From Kribbella rubisoli (GTDB lineage Bacteria; Actinomycetota; Actinomycetes; Propionibacteriales; Kribbellaceae): 64,000 nucleotides of DNA. The notes beneath the pieces are model-generated. The model was not told the origin of the DNA, did not search any database, and was given only the letters and a program-made list of their open reading frames with translations. How positions within the stretch are numbered: the stretch's first letter is position 1; the number at the start of each line of letters is the position of its first letter. The position numbers and the translations under genes were made by a program. The DNA is taken from the NCBI RefSeq assembly GCF_004217145.1, contig NZ_SHKR01000017.1, positions 248,001-312,000 of the forward strand, in the 5' to 3' direction. Positions 33,749-40,848 of the stretch are shown in pieces.

Positions 33749-34942
33749 GTGGAGGACGGCAGGAACGGGCTGCCGCGGCCGCCTCGGCGGATCCCCGCGA
33801 ACGCCGGTTCGCTGACGCAGCTGGAGGTTCCCAGCCGACTCACTGCACCACCCCCGACACCGCCGGCCCGAAGGCCGTGGATCTTCGGCCGGATCCTGGC
33901 CGGGTTCGTCGTCCTGCTGGTGATCACCGCGGGTGGCGCAGGTGCGGGCTGGTTCGTCCATCAGCAGCGCCTGGACATCAACACCGACGAGGTACTGAAG
34001 GCGGCCGGTCCGGCGGTGGTCCGGGTGCTCGCGACGACGTGCGGCTCGACCGGCGAGGCATCCGGCGTGCTGATCGACAACGGCCGGGTGCTGACCGCGG
34101 CCTCGGCGGTGGCCAATCCGAGGTCGATCGTGATCATCACGCAGGACGGCCGGATCCGCCGGGCCAACCTGCTCGGCACGAGCGCGGACGGCGTCGCCGT
34201 ACTGCAGTCGATCGGCCAGCCCGGCGCGCCGATACAGGTCGCCGCGGCCGACCCCGACCCGAAGGCGCAGCGGGCGCTGATCGGTTACACCGCGGCGGGC
34301 AAGCAGACGATCAACGAGGTCGGTTCGACGGCCGACCCGAGGGCCTTGAGCGAGGTCATGAACACGGCCAAGCTCGGCGGCCCGGTCGTCGACAGGTCCG
34401 GCGGTCTGATCGGGCTCGTCACCGGCGCCACGGTGCAGGCCGGCGCGATCGTCCCGCTCGAGAACCTCCGGGGGTACGCCGCCGTGGCGCCGTCGGGCGT
34501 CACCGTCGCGACGGCCGGGACCTGCGACCAGTCGCGTGGCCCGCAAGCCGCGGTCGTTCCGGCTCTTCAGGTCGCCGGGACGACGTTGAACGTCGAGGTG
34601 CAGCACTTGTTCGGCAACTACATCACGCTGGAGAACCAGCAGGACTTCCGCGGACTGCAGTCGCTGTACTCGGCGCGCTTCGCCCAGGGCATGACCGAGG
34701 CACGGGACCTGCACAACCACCGGACGTCGTACTTCTTCAACGCGAAGATCACCGATGTGGCACCGGACGGCTCGTACGCCCGGATGTCGTACGACATCCT
34801 GTTCGCCCCGACCGCGACCGGCGCGGGCGGCCAGAACTGCAACCGGCTCGACGTGCGCTTCCAGCTGGTCCGGGTGGGCGGCAAGCTGCTGATCGATCGA
34901 ACCGTCCCGATGGCGACTGCGGTCAGCTGCGACAGTGACTGA
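33749..34942 (+). CDS. Membrane-anchored trypsin-like pseudoprotease
   Basis: 397 aa. A Pro-rich cytosolic N-terminus is followed by one membrane helix (about 46-70, ILAGFVVLLVITAGGAGAGWF) and an extracellular MarP/trypsin-like double barrel. The catalytic His position reads LTAASAV (His to Ser) and the GxSGGP position reads AKLGGPVVD (Ser to Leu); only the Asp (SADGVAVL) looks kept, so it should be inactive. An extra ~110-residue C-terminal domain with two Cys follows. GTG start with GGGGGAGG upstream. Sits alone between ilvC and serA. Probably binds rather than cuts. Confidence 0.7.
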   Translation: MEDGRNGLPRPPRRIPANAGSLTQLEVPSRLTAPPPTPPARRPWIFGRILAGFVVLLVITAGGAGAGWFVHQQRLDINTDEVLKAAGPAVVRVLATTCGSTGEASGVLIDNGRVLTAASAVANPRSIVIITQDGRIRRANLLGTSADGVAVLQSIGQPGAPIQVAAADPDPKAQRALIGYTAAGKQTINEVGSTADPRALSEVMNTAKLGGPVVDRSGGLIGLVTGATVQAGAIVPLENLRGYAAVAPSGVTVATAGTCDQSRGPQAAVVPALQVAGTTLNVEVQHLFGNYITLENQQDFRGLQSLYSARFAQGMTEARDLHNHRTSYFFNAKITDVAPDGSYARMSYDILFAPTATGAGGQNCNRLDVRFQLVRVGGKLLIDRTVPMATAVSCDSD

Positions 34943-34948
34943 CCGTCA

Positions 34949-34973
34949 TCCGGGCCCTCCAACGAGGCCCGGA
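34949..34973. terminator. Hairpin after the pseudoprotease gene
   Basis: TCCGGGCC pairs with GGCCCGGA around a 9-nt loop, 7 nt past the stop; likely terminator without a T run. Confidence 0.6.
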
Positions 34974-34983
34974 GTGGACGCGG

Positions 34984-34989
34984 TACCAT
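34984..34989 (+). promoter_or_regulatory. Candidate -10 for serA
   Basis: TACCAT (TANNNT), about 70 nt upstream of the serA ATG, would give a leader that includes the short ORF at 35025. No convincing -35. Confidence 0.3.
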
Positions 34990-35024
34990 CGAGGCAGCGG
35001 GCACAGCGCGGTGCTCTGTTCATC

Positions 35025-35066
35025 ATGAGCCCCTACCGCTTCTGCAGGAGATTCCTCCATGACTGA
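35025..35066 (+). CDS. Possible 13-aa upstream ORF overlapping serA
   Basis: ATG 35025 to TGA 35066 reads MSPYRFCRRFLHD and overlaps the serA start by 8 nt in another frame. No clear Shine-Dalgarno of its own, and its one Ser and one Cys codon give no obvious attenuation logic. It may couple or damp serA translation, or be chance. Confidence 0.25.
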   Translation: MSPYRFCRRFLHD

Positions 35067-36657
35067 CGTAAACCGGCCCGTCGTCCTGATCGCCGAAGAG
35101 CTCAGCCCGGCCACCGTCGAGGCCCTCGGCCCCGACTTCGAGATCCGCCACGCGAACGGCGCCGACCGCGCCGAGCTGATCCCGGCCATCGCCGACGTCG
35201 ACGCGATCCTGATCCGCAGCGCCACCAAGGTGGACGCCGAGGCGCTCGCCGCCGCGAAGAAGCTGAAGGTCGTCGCCCGCGCCGGCGTCGGCCTCGACAA
35301 CGTGGACGTGAAGGCCGCCACCCAGGCGGGTGTGATGGTCGTCAACGCGCCGACCTCCAACATCACCAGCGCCGCCGAGCTCGCCGTCGCCCTGCTGCTC
35401 GCCTCCGCGCGGCGAGTCCCGGCCGCGAACGAGTCGCTCAAGAAGGGCGAGTGGAAGCGCAGCAAGTACTCCGGTGTCGAGCTGTTCGAGAAGACCGTCG
35501 GCATCGTCGGCCTTGGCAAGATCGGCGTCCTGGTCGCGCAGCGGCTGGCCGCCTTCGGAATGAACGTGATCGCCTACGACCCGTACGTGCAGGCCGGCCG
35601 GGCCGCGCAGATGGGCGTCCGGCTCGCCACCCTGGACGAGCTGCTGGCGACCAGTGACTTCATCTCGGTGCACCTGCCGAAGACCCCGGAGACCATCGGC
35701 CTGATCGGCGACGAGCAGCTGCACAAGGTCAAGCCCGAGGTCATCATCGTGAACGCGGCCCGCGGCGGCATCGTCGACGAGCAGGCGCTCTACTCTGCCT
35801 TGAAGGAAGGGCGTGTGGCCGGCGCCGGCCTGGACGTGTTCGCGTCCGAGCCGTGCACCGACTCGCCGCTGTTCGAGTTCGAGAACGTCGTCGTCACGCC
35901 GCACCTCGGCGCCTCCACCGACGAGGCGCAGGAGAAGGCCGGTATCGCGGTCGCGAAGTCGGTCCGCCTCGCGCTGTCGGGCGAGCTGGTCCCGGACGCG
36001 GTCAACGTCCAGGGCGGCGTGATCGCCGAGGACGTCCGCCCGGGCATCGGTCTGACCGAGAAGCTGGGCCGGATCTTCACCGCGCTCGCCGGTGGTGTCG
36101 CGCAGCAGCTCGACGTCGAGGTGCGCGGTGAGATCACGCAGTACGACGTGAAGGTGCTCGAGCTCGCTGCGCTGAAGGGCGTCTTCGCGGATGTCGTCGA
36201 GGACAACGTCTCGTACGTCAACGCGCCGCTGCTGGCGGCCGAGCGGGGCCTCGAGGTCCGGCTCGTCACCGACCACGACAGCCCCGAGCACCGCAACCTG
36301 ATCACGCTGCGCGGCACGCTCGCCGACGGTGTTCAGGTCTCGGTGTCCGGCACGCTGATCGGCGTACGGCAGTCGGAGCGGCTGGTCGAGATCGACGGGT
36401 ACGACGTCGAGATCGAGCTCGCCGCACACCTGGCGTTCCTCACCTACGAGGACCGGCCGGGCGCGGTCGGCCAGATCGGCCGCATCCTCGGCGACGCCGA
36501 CGTGAACATCGCCGGTATGCAGGTCAGCCGCGACCGCAAGGGCGGCAAGGCCCTGGTCGCGCTGTCGGTCGACTCGAAGATCGCCCCGACCGTCCTCGAC
36601 GACATCGCCGCCGCGGTCCAGGCCGACACCGCCCGCACCGTGGACCTCGAAGCCTGA
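35059..36657 (+). CDS. serA: D-3-phosphoglycerate dehydrogenase (long, ACT-containing form)
   Basis: First step of serine synthesis: oxidises 3-phosphoglycerate with NAD+. 532 aa, close to the M. tuberculosis-type enzyme. The NAD turn is GIVGLGKIGVLVAQRLA (about 147-163), the catalytic Arg lies in NAARGGIVDEQAL and the His in TPHLGAST. An intervening domain (about 318-450) and a C-terminal ACT domain (about 458-532, FLTYEDRPGAVGQIGRIL) bind serine for feedback inhibition. GCAGGAG Shine-Dalgarno. Same position relative to ilvC and leuB as in M. tuberculosis. Confidence 0.97.
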   Translation: MTDVNRPVVLIAEELSPATVEALGPDFEIRHANGADRAELIPAIADVDAILIRSATKVDAEALAAAKKLKVVARAGVGLDNVDVKAATQAGVMVVNAPTSNITSAAELAVALLLASARRVPAANESLKKGEWKRSKYSGVELFEKTVGIVGLGKIGVLVAQRLAAFGMNVIAYDPYVQAGRAAQMGVRLATLDELLATSDFISVHLPKTPETIGLIGDEQLHKVKPEVIIVNAARGGIVDEQALYSALKEGRVAGAGLDVFASEPCTDSPLFEFENVVVTPHLGASTDEAQEKAGIAVAKSVRLALSGELVPDAVNVQGGVIAEDVRPGIGLTEKLGRIFTALAGGVAQQLDVEVRGEITQYDVKVLELAALKGVFADVVEDNVSYVNAPLLAAERGLEVRLVTDHDSPEHRNLITLRGTLADGVQVSVSGTLIGVRQSERLVEIDGYDVEIELAAHLAFLTYEDRPGAVGQIGRILGDADVNIAGMQVSRDRKGGKALVALSVDSKIAPTVLDDIAAAVQADTARTVDLEA

Positions 36658-36720
36658 TTGAGACGAACGACTGATTTACTGGAAGCGGCCAGCCGCCCGC
36701 AGGCGCATGGCGGCCGGCAA

Positions 36721-36746
36721 GGGCCCGGGCTCAATAGCCCGGGCCC
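36721..36746. terminator. Terminator between serA and the convergent methyltransferase
   Basis: Perfect 11-bp stem GGGCCCGGGCT/AGCCCGGGCCC with a CAAT loop, between stops at 36657 and 36757. Confidence 0.85.
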
Positions 36747-36756
36747 GCTCCAATTC

Positions 36757-37323
36757 CTAGTGCCTGGTGGCAAGCAGTACGGCGGCGTCGGGGGCGACCA
36801 TCACCTCGACGGTCGTGAAGCGCTTGTCCATCAGCCATTCCTGGCGGAGCGTGTCGACGCGGCCCTCGTACATCGGCGGCCACACCGCTGACGGCGTGAA
36901 GTCGTCCAGTACGACGAAACCGCCGGGCTCGACCACGTCCGCGATGATGTCGCGGGCCGAGAGCTTGGCCTCGCGCGCGTCCACGAACAGCAGTGCGAAC
37001 GGTCCGCGCTCGATCAGCGCGGTCCAGTCGGCCGAGACGACCTCGATCCGCTCGTCGGCGGCGAACAGCTCCGCGACCACCTGCGCCAGCTGCGGATCGC
37101 TCTCCGCGGTGACGATGTTCGTCGACTCCCCGGCGCCGCTGCGCAGCCAGGCAGAGCCGACCCCGCAGCCGGTCCCGAGCTCACCGAGCAGGCCGGTCTT
37201 CGACGCGGCGAGCGAGGCGAGCAGCCGGCCGGTCTCGTTGCGGGTGGAGCTGACGAATCCGCGCCGGCCGGACAGGCTGAGGGCCGCCGACACCAGCGGC
37301 GGCAGTTCTGGAGGAGCACTCAC
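36757..37323 (-). CDS. O-methyltransferase-like class I SAM methyltransferase
   Basis: 188 aa. SAM motif GELGTGCGVGSAWL at about residues 46-59 and LLFVDAREAKLSARD then VVEPGGFVVLDDFTPS, which resembles O-methyltransferase family 3 proteins. GTG start; no strong Shine-Dalgarno. Single gene on the minus strand inside the amino-acid block. Substrate unknown. Confidence 0.8.
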   Translation of the reverse strand: MSAPPELPPLVSAALSLSGRRGFVSSTRNETGRLLASLAASKTGLLGELGTGCGVGSAWLRSGAGESTNIVTAESDPQLAQVVAELFAADERIEVVSADWTALIERGPFALLFVDAREAKLSARDIIADVVEPGGFVVLDDFTPSAVWPPMYEGRVDTLRQEWLMDKRFTTVEVMVAPDAAVLLATRH

Positions 37324-37469
37324 CGGCTGAGAGTTGCACAGGTCCGGTCCAGGACCAGCACCGGGATCTCACATACCGGGACAAGGTGCCCGCATAGTGG
37401 TGAACTAGTCGGACGTGCGAGTAAATTCGTGCGCATCCTGCCGCCCACGACATATTTGGGAGCAGCAGC

Positions 37470-37625
37470 ATGTACGACATGTATCCAGCCAACTGGCCCG
37501 CGATCGACGCCCGGGAGCGGAAGGCGGCCCGCCGTCGCCGTACCGCCCGCCCGGCCAGTGACGAGGTCAAGGCTGTCCAAGAGGCCATGAACCGCCGTGA
37601 CAATGGGGGAGAACCCAAGAAGTGA
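37470..37625 (+). CDS. 51-aa basic protein translationally coupled to leuB
   Basis: Starts MYDMYPANWPAIDARERKAA and continues with an Arg-rich stretch, ending GGEPKK. The ATG is preceded by GGGAG at a 7-nt spacing, and its stop overlaps the leuB GTG (GTGA, 37622-37625). Strongly basic middle (RRRR), no membrane segment. Too regular in codon use and position to dismiss, but I recognise no family. It may be a small protein in its own right or a coupling ORF that opens leuB for translation. Confidence 0.6.
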   Translation: MYDMYPANWPAIDARERKAARRRRTARPASDEVKAVQEAMNRRDNGGEPKK

Positions 37626-38671
37626 GCGAGAACAAGAACTTCACGCTGGCCGTCGTTCCCGGTGACGGGATCGGACCGGAGGTCACCACCGAGGCCCTCA
37701 AGGTCCTCGACGCGGTAGCCGCGCAGCACGGCGTGACGTTCGAGCGGACCGAGTACGACCTCGGCGCGAAGCGCTGGCACGCCACCGGCGAGACGCTGCC
37801 GGACGCCGAGCTGGAGGAGATTCGCAAGCACGACGCGATCCTGCTCGGCGCGGTCGGCGACCCGAGCGTCCCGTCCGGCGTGCTCGAGCGCGGTCTGCTG
37901 CTCAAGCTCCGCTTCACCCTCGATCACTACGTGAACCTGCGGCCCTCGAAGATCTACCCCTCCGTCGGCTCCCCGCTGGCGAACCCGGGCGAGGTCGACT
38001 TCGTCGTCGTCCGCGAGGGCACCGAGGGTCCGTACGTCGGCAACGGCGGCGCGCTCCGGGTCGGGACTCCGGCCGAGATCGCCACCGAGGTGTCGGTCAA
38101 CACGGCGTACGGCGTCGAGCGGGTCGTCCGTGACGCGTTCGCGCGCGCCATGGCGCGGCCGCGCAAGAAGCTCACGCTGGTGCACAAGAACAACGTGCTC
38201 GTGCACGCCGGTCACCTGTGGAAGCGGACCGTCGACAAGGTCGCGGCCGACTTCCCCGAGATCACCGTCGACTACCTGCACGTGGACGCGGCGACGATCT
38301 TCCTGGTCACCGACCCGGCCCGGTTCGACGTGATCGTCACCGACAACCTGTTCGGCGACATCATCACCGACCTGGCGGCCGCGATCAGCGGCGGGATCGG
38401 GCTGGCCGCGAGCGGCAACATCAACCCGGACCGGACCGCGCCGAGCATGTTCGAGCCGGTGCACGGCTCCGCGCCGGACATCGCCGGCCAGCAGAAGGCC
38501 GACCCGACCGCGGCCATCCTCTCGGCGTCGCTGCTGTGCGAGCACCTCGGCCTGACCGAGGCGGCGCGTGCGATCGAGGCAGCAGTCGAGGCCGATATCG
38601 AGGAGCGCACGGGGGTAGCCCGCAGCACCGCCGAGATCGGCGACGCGATCGCCAAGCGCGCGGCGGGCTGA
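37622..38671 (+). CDS. leuB: 3-isopropylmalate dehydrogenase
   Basis: Third step of leucine synthesis: oxidative decarboxylation of 3-isopropylmalate with NAD+. 349 aa. PGDGIGPEV at the N-terminus, substrate-binding LLLKLRFTLDHYVNLRP, and the metal/NAD signature NLFGDIITDLAAAISGGIGL. GTG start overlapping the preceding 51-aa ORF by 4 nt. In this family a citramalate route enzyme can also use this dehydrogenase (3-methylmalate), relevant because cimA is nearby. Confidence 0.97.
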   Translation: MSENKNFTLAVVPGDGIGPEVTTEALKVLDAVAAQHGVTFERTEYDLGAKRWHATGETLPDAELEEIRKHDAILLGAVGDPSVPSGVLERGLLLKLRFTLDHYVNLRPSKIYPSVGSPLANPGEVDFVVVREGTEGPYVGNGGALRVGTPAEIATEVSVNTAYGVERVVRDAFARAMARPRKKLTLVHKNNVLVHAGHLWKRTVDKVAADFPEITVDYLHVDAATIFLVTDPARFDVIVTDNLFGDIITDLAAAISGGIGLAASGNINPDRTAPSMFEPVHGSAPDIAGQQKADPTAAILSASLLCEHLGLTEAARAIEAAVEADIEERTGVARSTAEIGDAIAKRAAG

Positions 38672-38739
38672 CCGGTGACCGTCGGTGAGGCCCCCGCTGC
38701 GGCCGGGGCCGATGCTCGCATGACCACTTGGTCGAGAGG

Positions 38740-38745
38740 TACGGT
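38740..38745 (+). promoter_or_regulatory. -10 element of a leaderless ilvE transcript
   Basis: TACGGT (TANNNT) lies 6 nt before the ATG at 38752; no Shine-Dalgarno in between. Confidence 0.4.
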
Positions 38746-38751
38746 GCGGCT

Positions 38752-39840
38752 ATGAGCGCCTTAGAGTTCACCGTTGAGCCGAGCACCCATTTGGCCGGCG
38801 ACGACCAGCGCGCCCAGATCCTGGCGAACCCGGGATTCGGGCAGTACTTCTCCGACCACATGGCGATCGCCACCTGGACGGCCGAGAAGGGCTGGCACGA
38901 CGCGCGGATCACCGCCTTCGGACCGCTGGAGTTGTCTCCCGCGACCGCGGTGTTCCATTACGCCCAGACCATCTTCGAAGGGATGAAGGCCTACCGGCAT
39001 CCCGACGACTCGATCCATCTGTTCCGCCCCGAGGCCAACGCGGCCCGGTTCCAGCGGTCCGCGCAGCGCCTCGCGCTGCCCGAGCTGCCGACCGAGGCCT
39101 TCCTCGACTCGCTGCACAAGCTGGTCGAGCTCGACAAGGCCTGGGTGCCGGGCGGCGGCGAGACCTCGCTGTACTTGCGCCCGTTCATGTTCGGGTCCGA
39201 CCCGTTCCTCGGCGTACGGCCGTCCAGTCACGTGACGTACTGCTTGATCGCGTCGCCGGCCGGTTCGTACTTCGCCAAGGGCGTGAAGCCGGTCCGGATC
39301 TGGCTGAGCGAGGAGTACACGCGGGCGGCCCCCGGCGGCACCGGCGCGGCGAAGACCGGCGGCAACTACGCCTCCTCGCTGCTCGCTCAGGCCGAGGCGA
39401 TCGAGGAGGGCTGCGACCAGGTCGCGTTCCTCGACGCGGTCGAGAAGAAGTGGGTCGAAGAGCTCGGCGGGATGAACCTGTACTTCGTCCTCGACGACAA
39501 CTCGGTGGTCACGCCGGAGCTGTCCGGCACGATCCTCGAGGGCGTCACCCGGGACTCGATCCTGAAGCTCGTCACCGACCTCGGCTACACCGTCACCGAG
39601 CGGAAGATCTCGGTCGACGAGTGGCGCGAAGGCGCGGCCTCCGGCAAGGTGCGCGAGGTCTTCGCCTGCGGCACGGCCGCGGTCGTGACCCCGGTCGCCT
39701 CGCTGAAGTGGAAGGACGGCGAGACCCAGATCGGCGACGGCAACGGCGGCCCGGTCACCGCAGCCGTCCGCAGCGCCCTCCTCGACGTCCAGTACGGCCG
39801 CGTAGCGGACCCGCACGGCTGGATGACCCGCATCTCCTGA
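38752..39840 (+). CDS. ilvE: Branched-chain amino acid aminotransferase (fold type IV)
   Basis: Last step of Ile, Val and Leu synthesis. 362 aa. Typical FHYAQTIFEGMKAYR with the phosphate/PLP region, the Schiff-base-area segment GAAKTGGNYASSLLAQ, and EELGGMNLYFV plus SGTILEGVTRDSIL. Long form typical of actinobacteria and eukaryotic mitochondria. The start is taken at the ATG right after the TACGGT -10. Followed by a strong terminator. Confidence 0.96.
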   Translation: MSALEFTVEPSTHLAGDDQRAQILANPGFGQYFSDHMAIATWTAEKGWHDARITAFGPLELSPATAVFHYAQTIFEGMKAYRHPDDSIHLFRPEANAARFQRSAQRLALPELPTEAFLDSLHKLVELDKAWVPGGGETSLYLRPFMFGSDPFLGVRPSSHVTYCLIASPAGSYFAKGVKPVRIWLSEEYTRAAPGGTGAAKTGGNYASSLLAQAEAIEEGCDQVAFLDAVEKKWVEELGGMNLYFVLDDNSVVTPELSGTILEGVTRDSILKLVTDLGYTVTERKISVDEWREGAASGKVREVFACGTAAVVTPVASLKWKDGETQIGDGNGGPVTAAVRSALLDVQYGRVADPHGWMTRIS

Positions 39841-39853
39841 TTCGCAGTTCGAT

Positions 39854-39890
39854 CAGTGGCCCGGCGCAACCAGCCGGGCCACTGCTCTTT
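39854..39890 (+). terminator. Terminator after ilvE
   Basis: Perfect 12-bp stem CAGTGGCCCGGC/GCCGGGCCACTG with a 7-nt loop, then CTCTTT. Confidence 0.9.
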
Positions 39891-39965
39891 CATAGGATCT
39901 TTTCAGGTCTGAAGGCCGGACTGGTGGTCGCTGCGCGACGGTTCGGTTCGGTAGGGTCGGGCGCC

Positions 39966-40364
39966 ATGAGCAGCTTCCCGGATGAAGTCGAGGGCTACTA
40001 CGTCGAGCTGGCCGAGCGTCGGCGATGGTCGGACGAGACGTCGGCGGCGATCCGGGCGACGGTGGAGCTGATCCGGGATCTGGACCGCGGTACGGCGCCG
40101 CGGACGTACGGTGCGGTTGCCGACGACCACGGCACCGACTGGCTGTACGAGGCGGTCTGGCACGAGCGCGAGTGGGTCGTGATCCGCCAGCTCGGCTCGG
40201 GCGAGGACGGCGAGGTCACCCGGTACTGGTGGCAGCGGCTCGAGGACGACGAGGGCATGCTCACCGACCAGGCGCTCGACCGCGAGGAGTGGGGACTGCG
40301 GCCGTTGTCCCGCGAGGACTTCTACACCGCGTGGGACGACCCCGGATGGTCGCTCAGCGCCTGA
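39966..40364 (+). CDS. Conserved-looking acidic hypothetical protein
   Basis: 132 aa, Trp- and acid-rich (WLYEAVWHEREWVVIRQL, RYWWQRLEDDEG), no membrane segment, no recognised domain. Start at ATG 39966, 8 nt after TAGGGT, so probably leaderless. Stands alone between ilvE and the cimA leader. Real codon bias suggests it is expressed; function unknown. Confidence 0.65.
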   Translation: MSSFPDEVEGYYVELAERRRWSDETSAAIRATVELIRDLDRGTAPRTYGAVADDHGTDWLYEAVWHEREWVVIRQLGSGEDGEVTRYWWQRLEDDEGMLTDQALDREEWGLRPLSREDFYTAWDDPGWSLSA

Positions 40365-40375
40365 CCCCCACCCCC

Positions 40376-40490
40376 GCCGACCACCCTCCCCGCCCGGCCG
40401 CCGCCACTCGCCGACCAACCTCCCCGCCCAGCCGCCGCGACCCGCCCCGCGCCGACCACCCTCCCCGCCTGGCCGCCGCCACCCGCCGCG
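40376..40490. repeat. Three imperfect C-rich repeats in the long intergenic region
   Basis: Units starting at 40376, 40410 and 40451 share GCCGACCACCCTCCCCGCC and GGCCGCCGCCAC-like parts with a few substitutions; periods 34 and 41 bp. They open the 484-bp region without a gene (40365-40848). Could be decayed coding repeat or recombination product. Confidence 0.5.
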
Positions 40491-40508
40491 TGCCGAGGCC
40501 CGGCTCAT

Positions 40509-40658
40509 TCGGGTGGATAACCACTGGTGTTGGGGGTTGTTCGTTGGCATACCGGCGGAGAACCCTCAACTCGGGTGGATATCCCGTGGTGTGACATGCG
40601 CGGGTGCTGGGGTGTGGGGTGGACTGGGGTGGGCGCTGGAGTACTGGTTGGAGTACTG
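40509..40658. repeat. Direct repeats upstream of the cimA leader
   Basis: TCGGGTGGATA occurs at 40509-40519 and 40571-40581, each followed within a few bases by TGGTGT. Further on TGGAGTACTG occurs at 40637-40646 and 40649-40658, exactly 12 bp apart. Possible regulator sites; otherwise this stretch shows nothing recognisable. Confidence 0.4.
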
Positions 40659-40721
40659 AATGTTCGTGATGCGAGACAGTCACGTCATCGGTCGGACATT
40701 GTGTGGCAGACTGCAAAAGTC

Positions 40722-40751
40722 ATGAAGAACTACAAGGGCATCATTATCTAG
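40722..40751 (+). CDS. cimA leader peptide with three Ile codons, 9 aa
   Basis: MKNYKGIII ends in ATC ATT ATC then TAG. It is followed at once by a 10-bp hairpin (40752-40781) and then an intrinsic terminator, all upstream of citramalate synthase, an isoleucine-pathway enzyme. This fits attenuation by Ile-tRNA supply. No strong Shine-Dalgarno; CAGACT about 10 nt upstream could be a -10, giving a leaderless start. Confidence 0.75.
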   Translation: MKNYKGIII

Positions 40752-40781
40752 GCGCGCTCAGCAAGCTGGACCTGAGCGCGC
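40752..40781 (+). promoter_or_regulatory. First leader hairpin of cimA
   Basis: GCGCGCTCAG pairs perfectly with CTGAGCGCGC around a 10-nt loop. Its 5' arm begins directly after the leader-peptide stop codon, so a ribosome at the stop would melt it. The competing antiterminator pairing is not resolved by eye. Confidence 0.7.
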
Positions 40782-40783
40782 AG

Positions 40784-40811
40784 ACCTCTCGCACCTTGCG
40801 GGAGGTTTTTT
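40784..40811 (+). terminator. Attenuator terminator of cimA
   Basis: ACCTCTCGCA (40784-40793) pairs with TGCGGGAGGT (40797-40806), one T-G pair, tight 3-nt loop, followed by a run of six T (40806-40811). Located 38 nt before the cimA ATG. Confidence 0.9.
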
Positions 40812-40848
40812 GTTTGCCCAATCCCTCCGTTCCGGAAGGCCGACCCCC

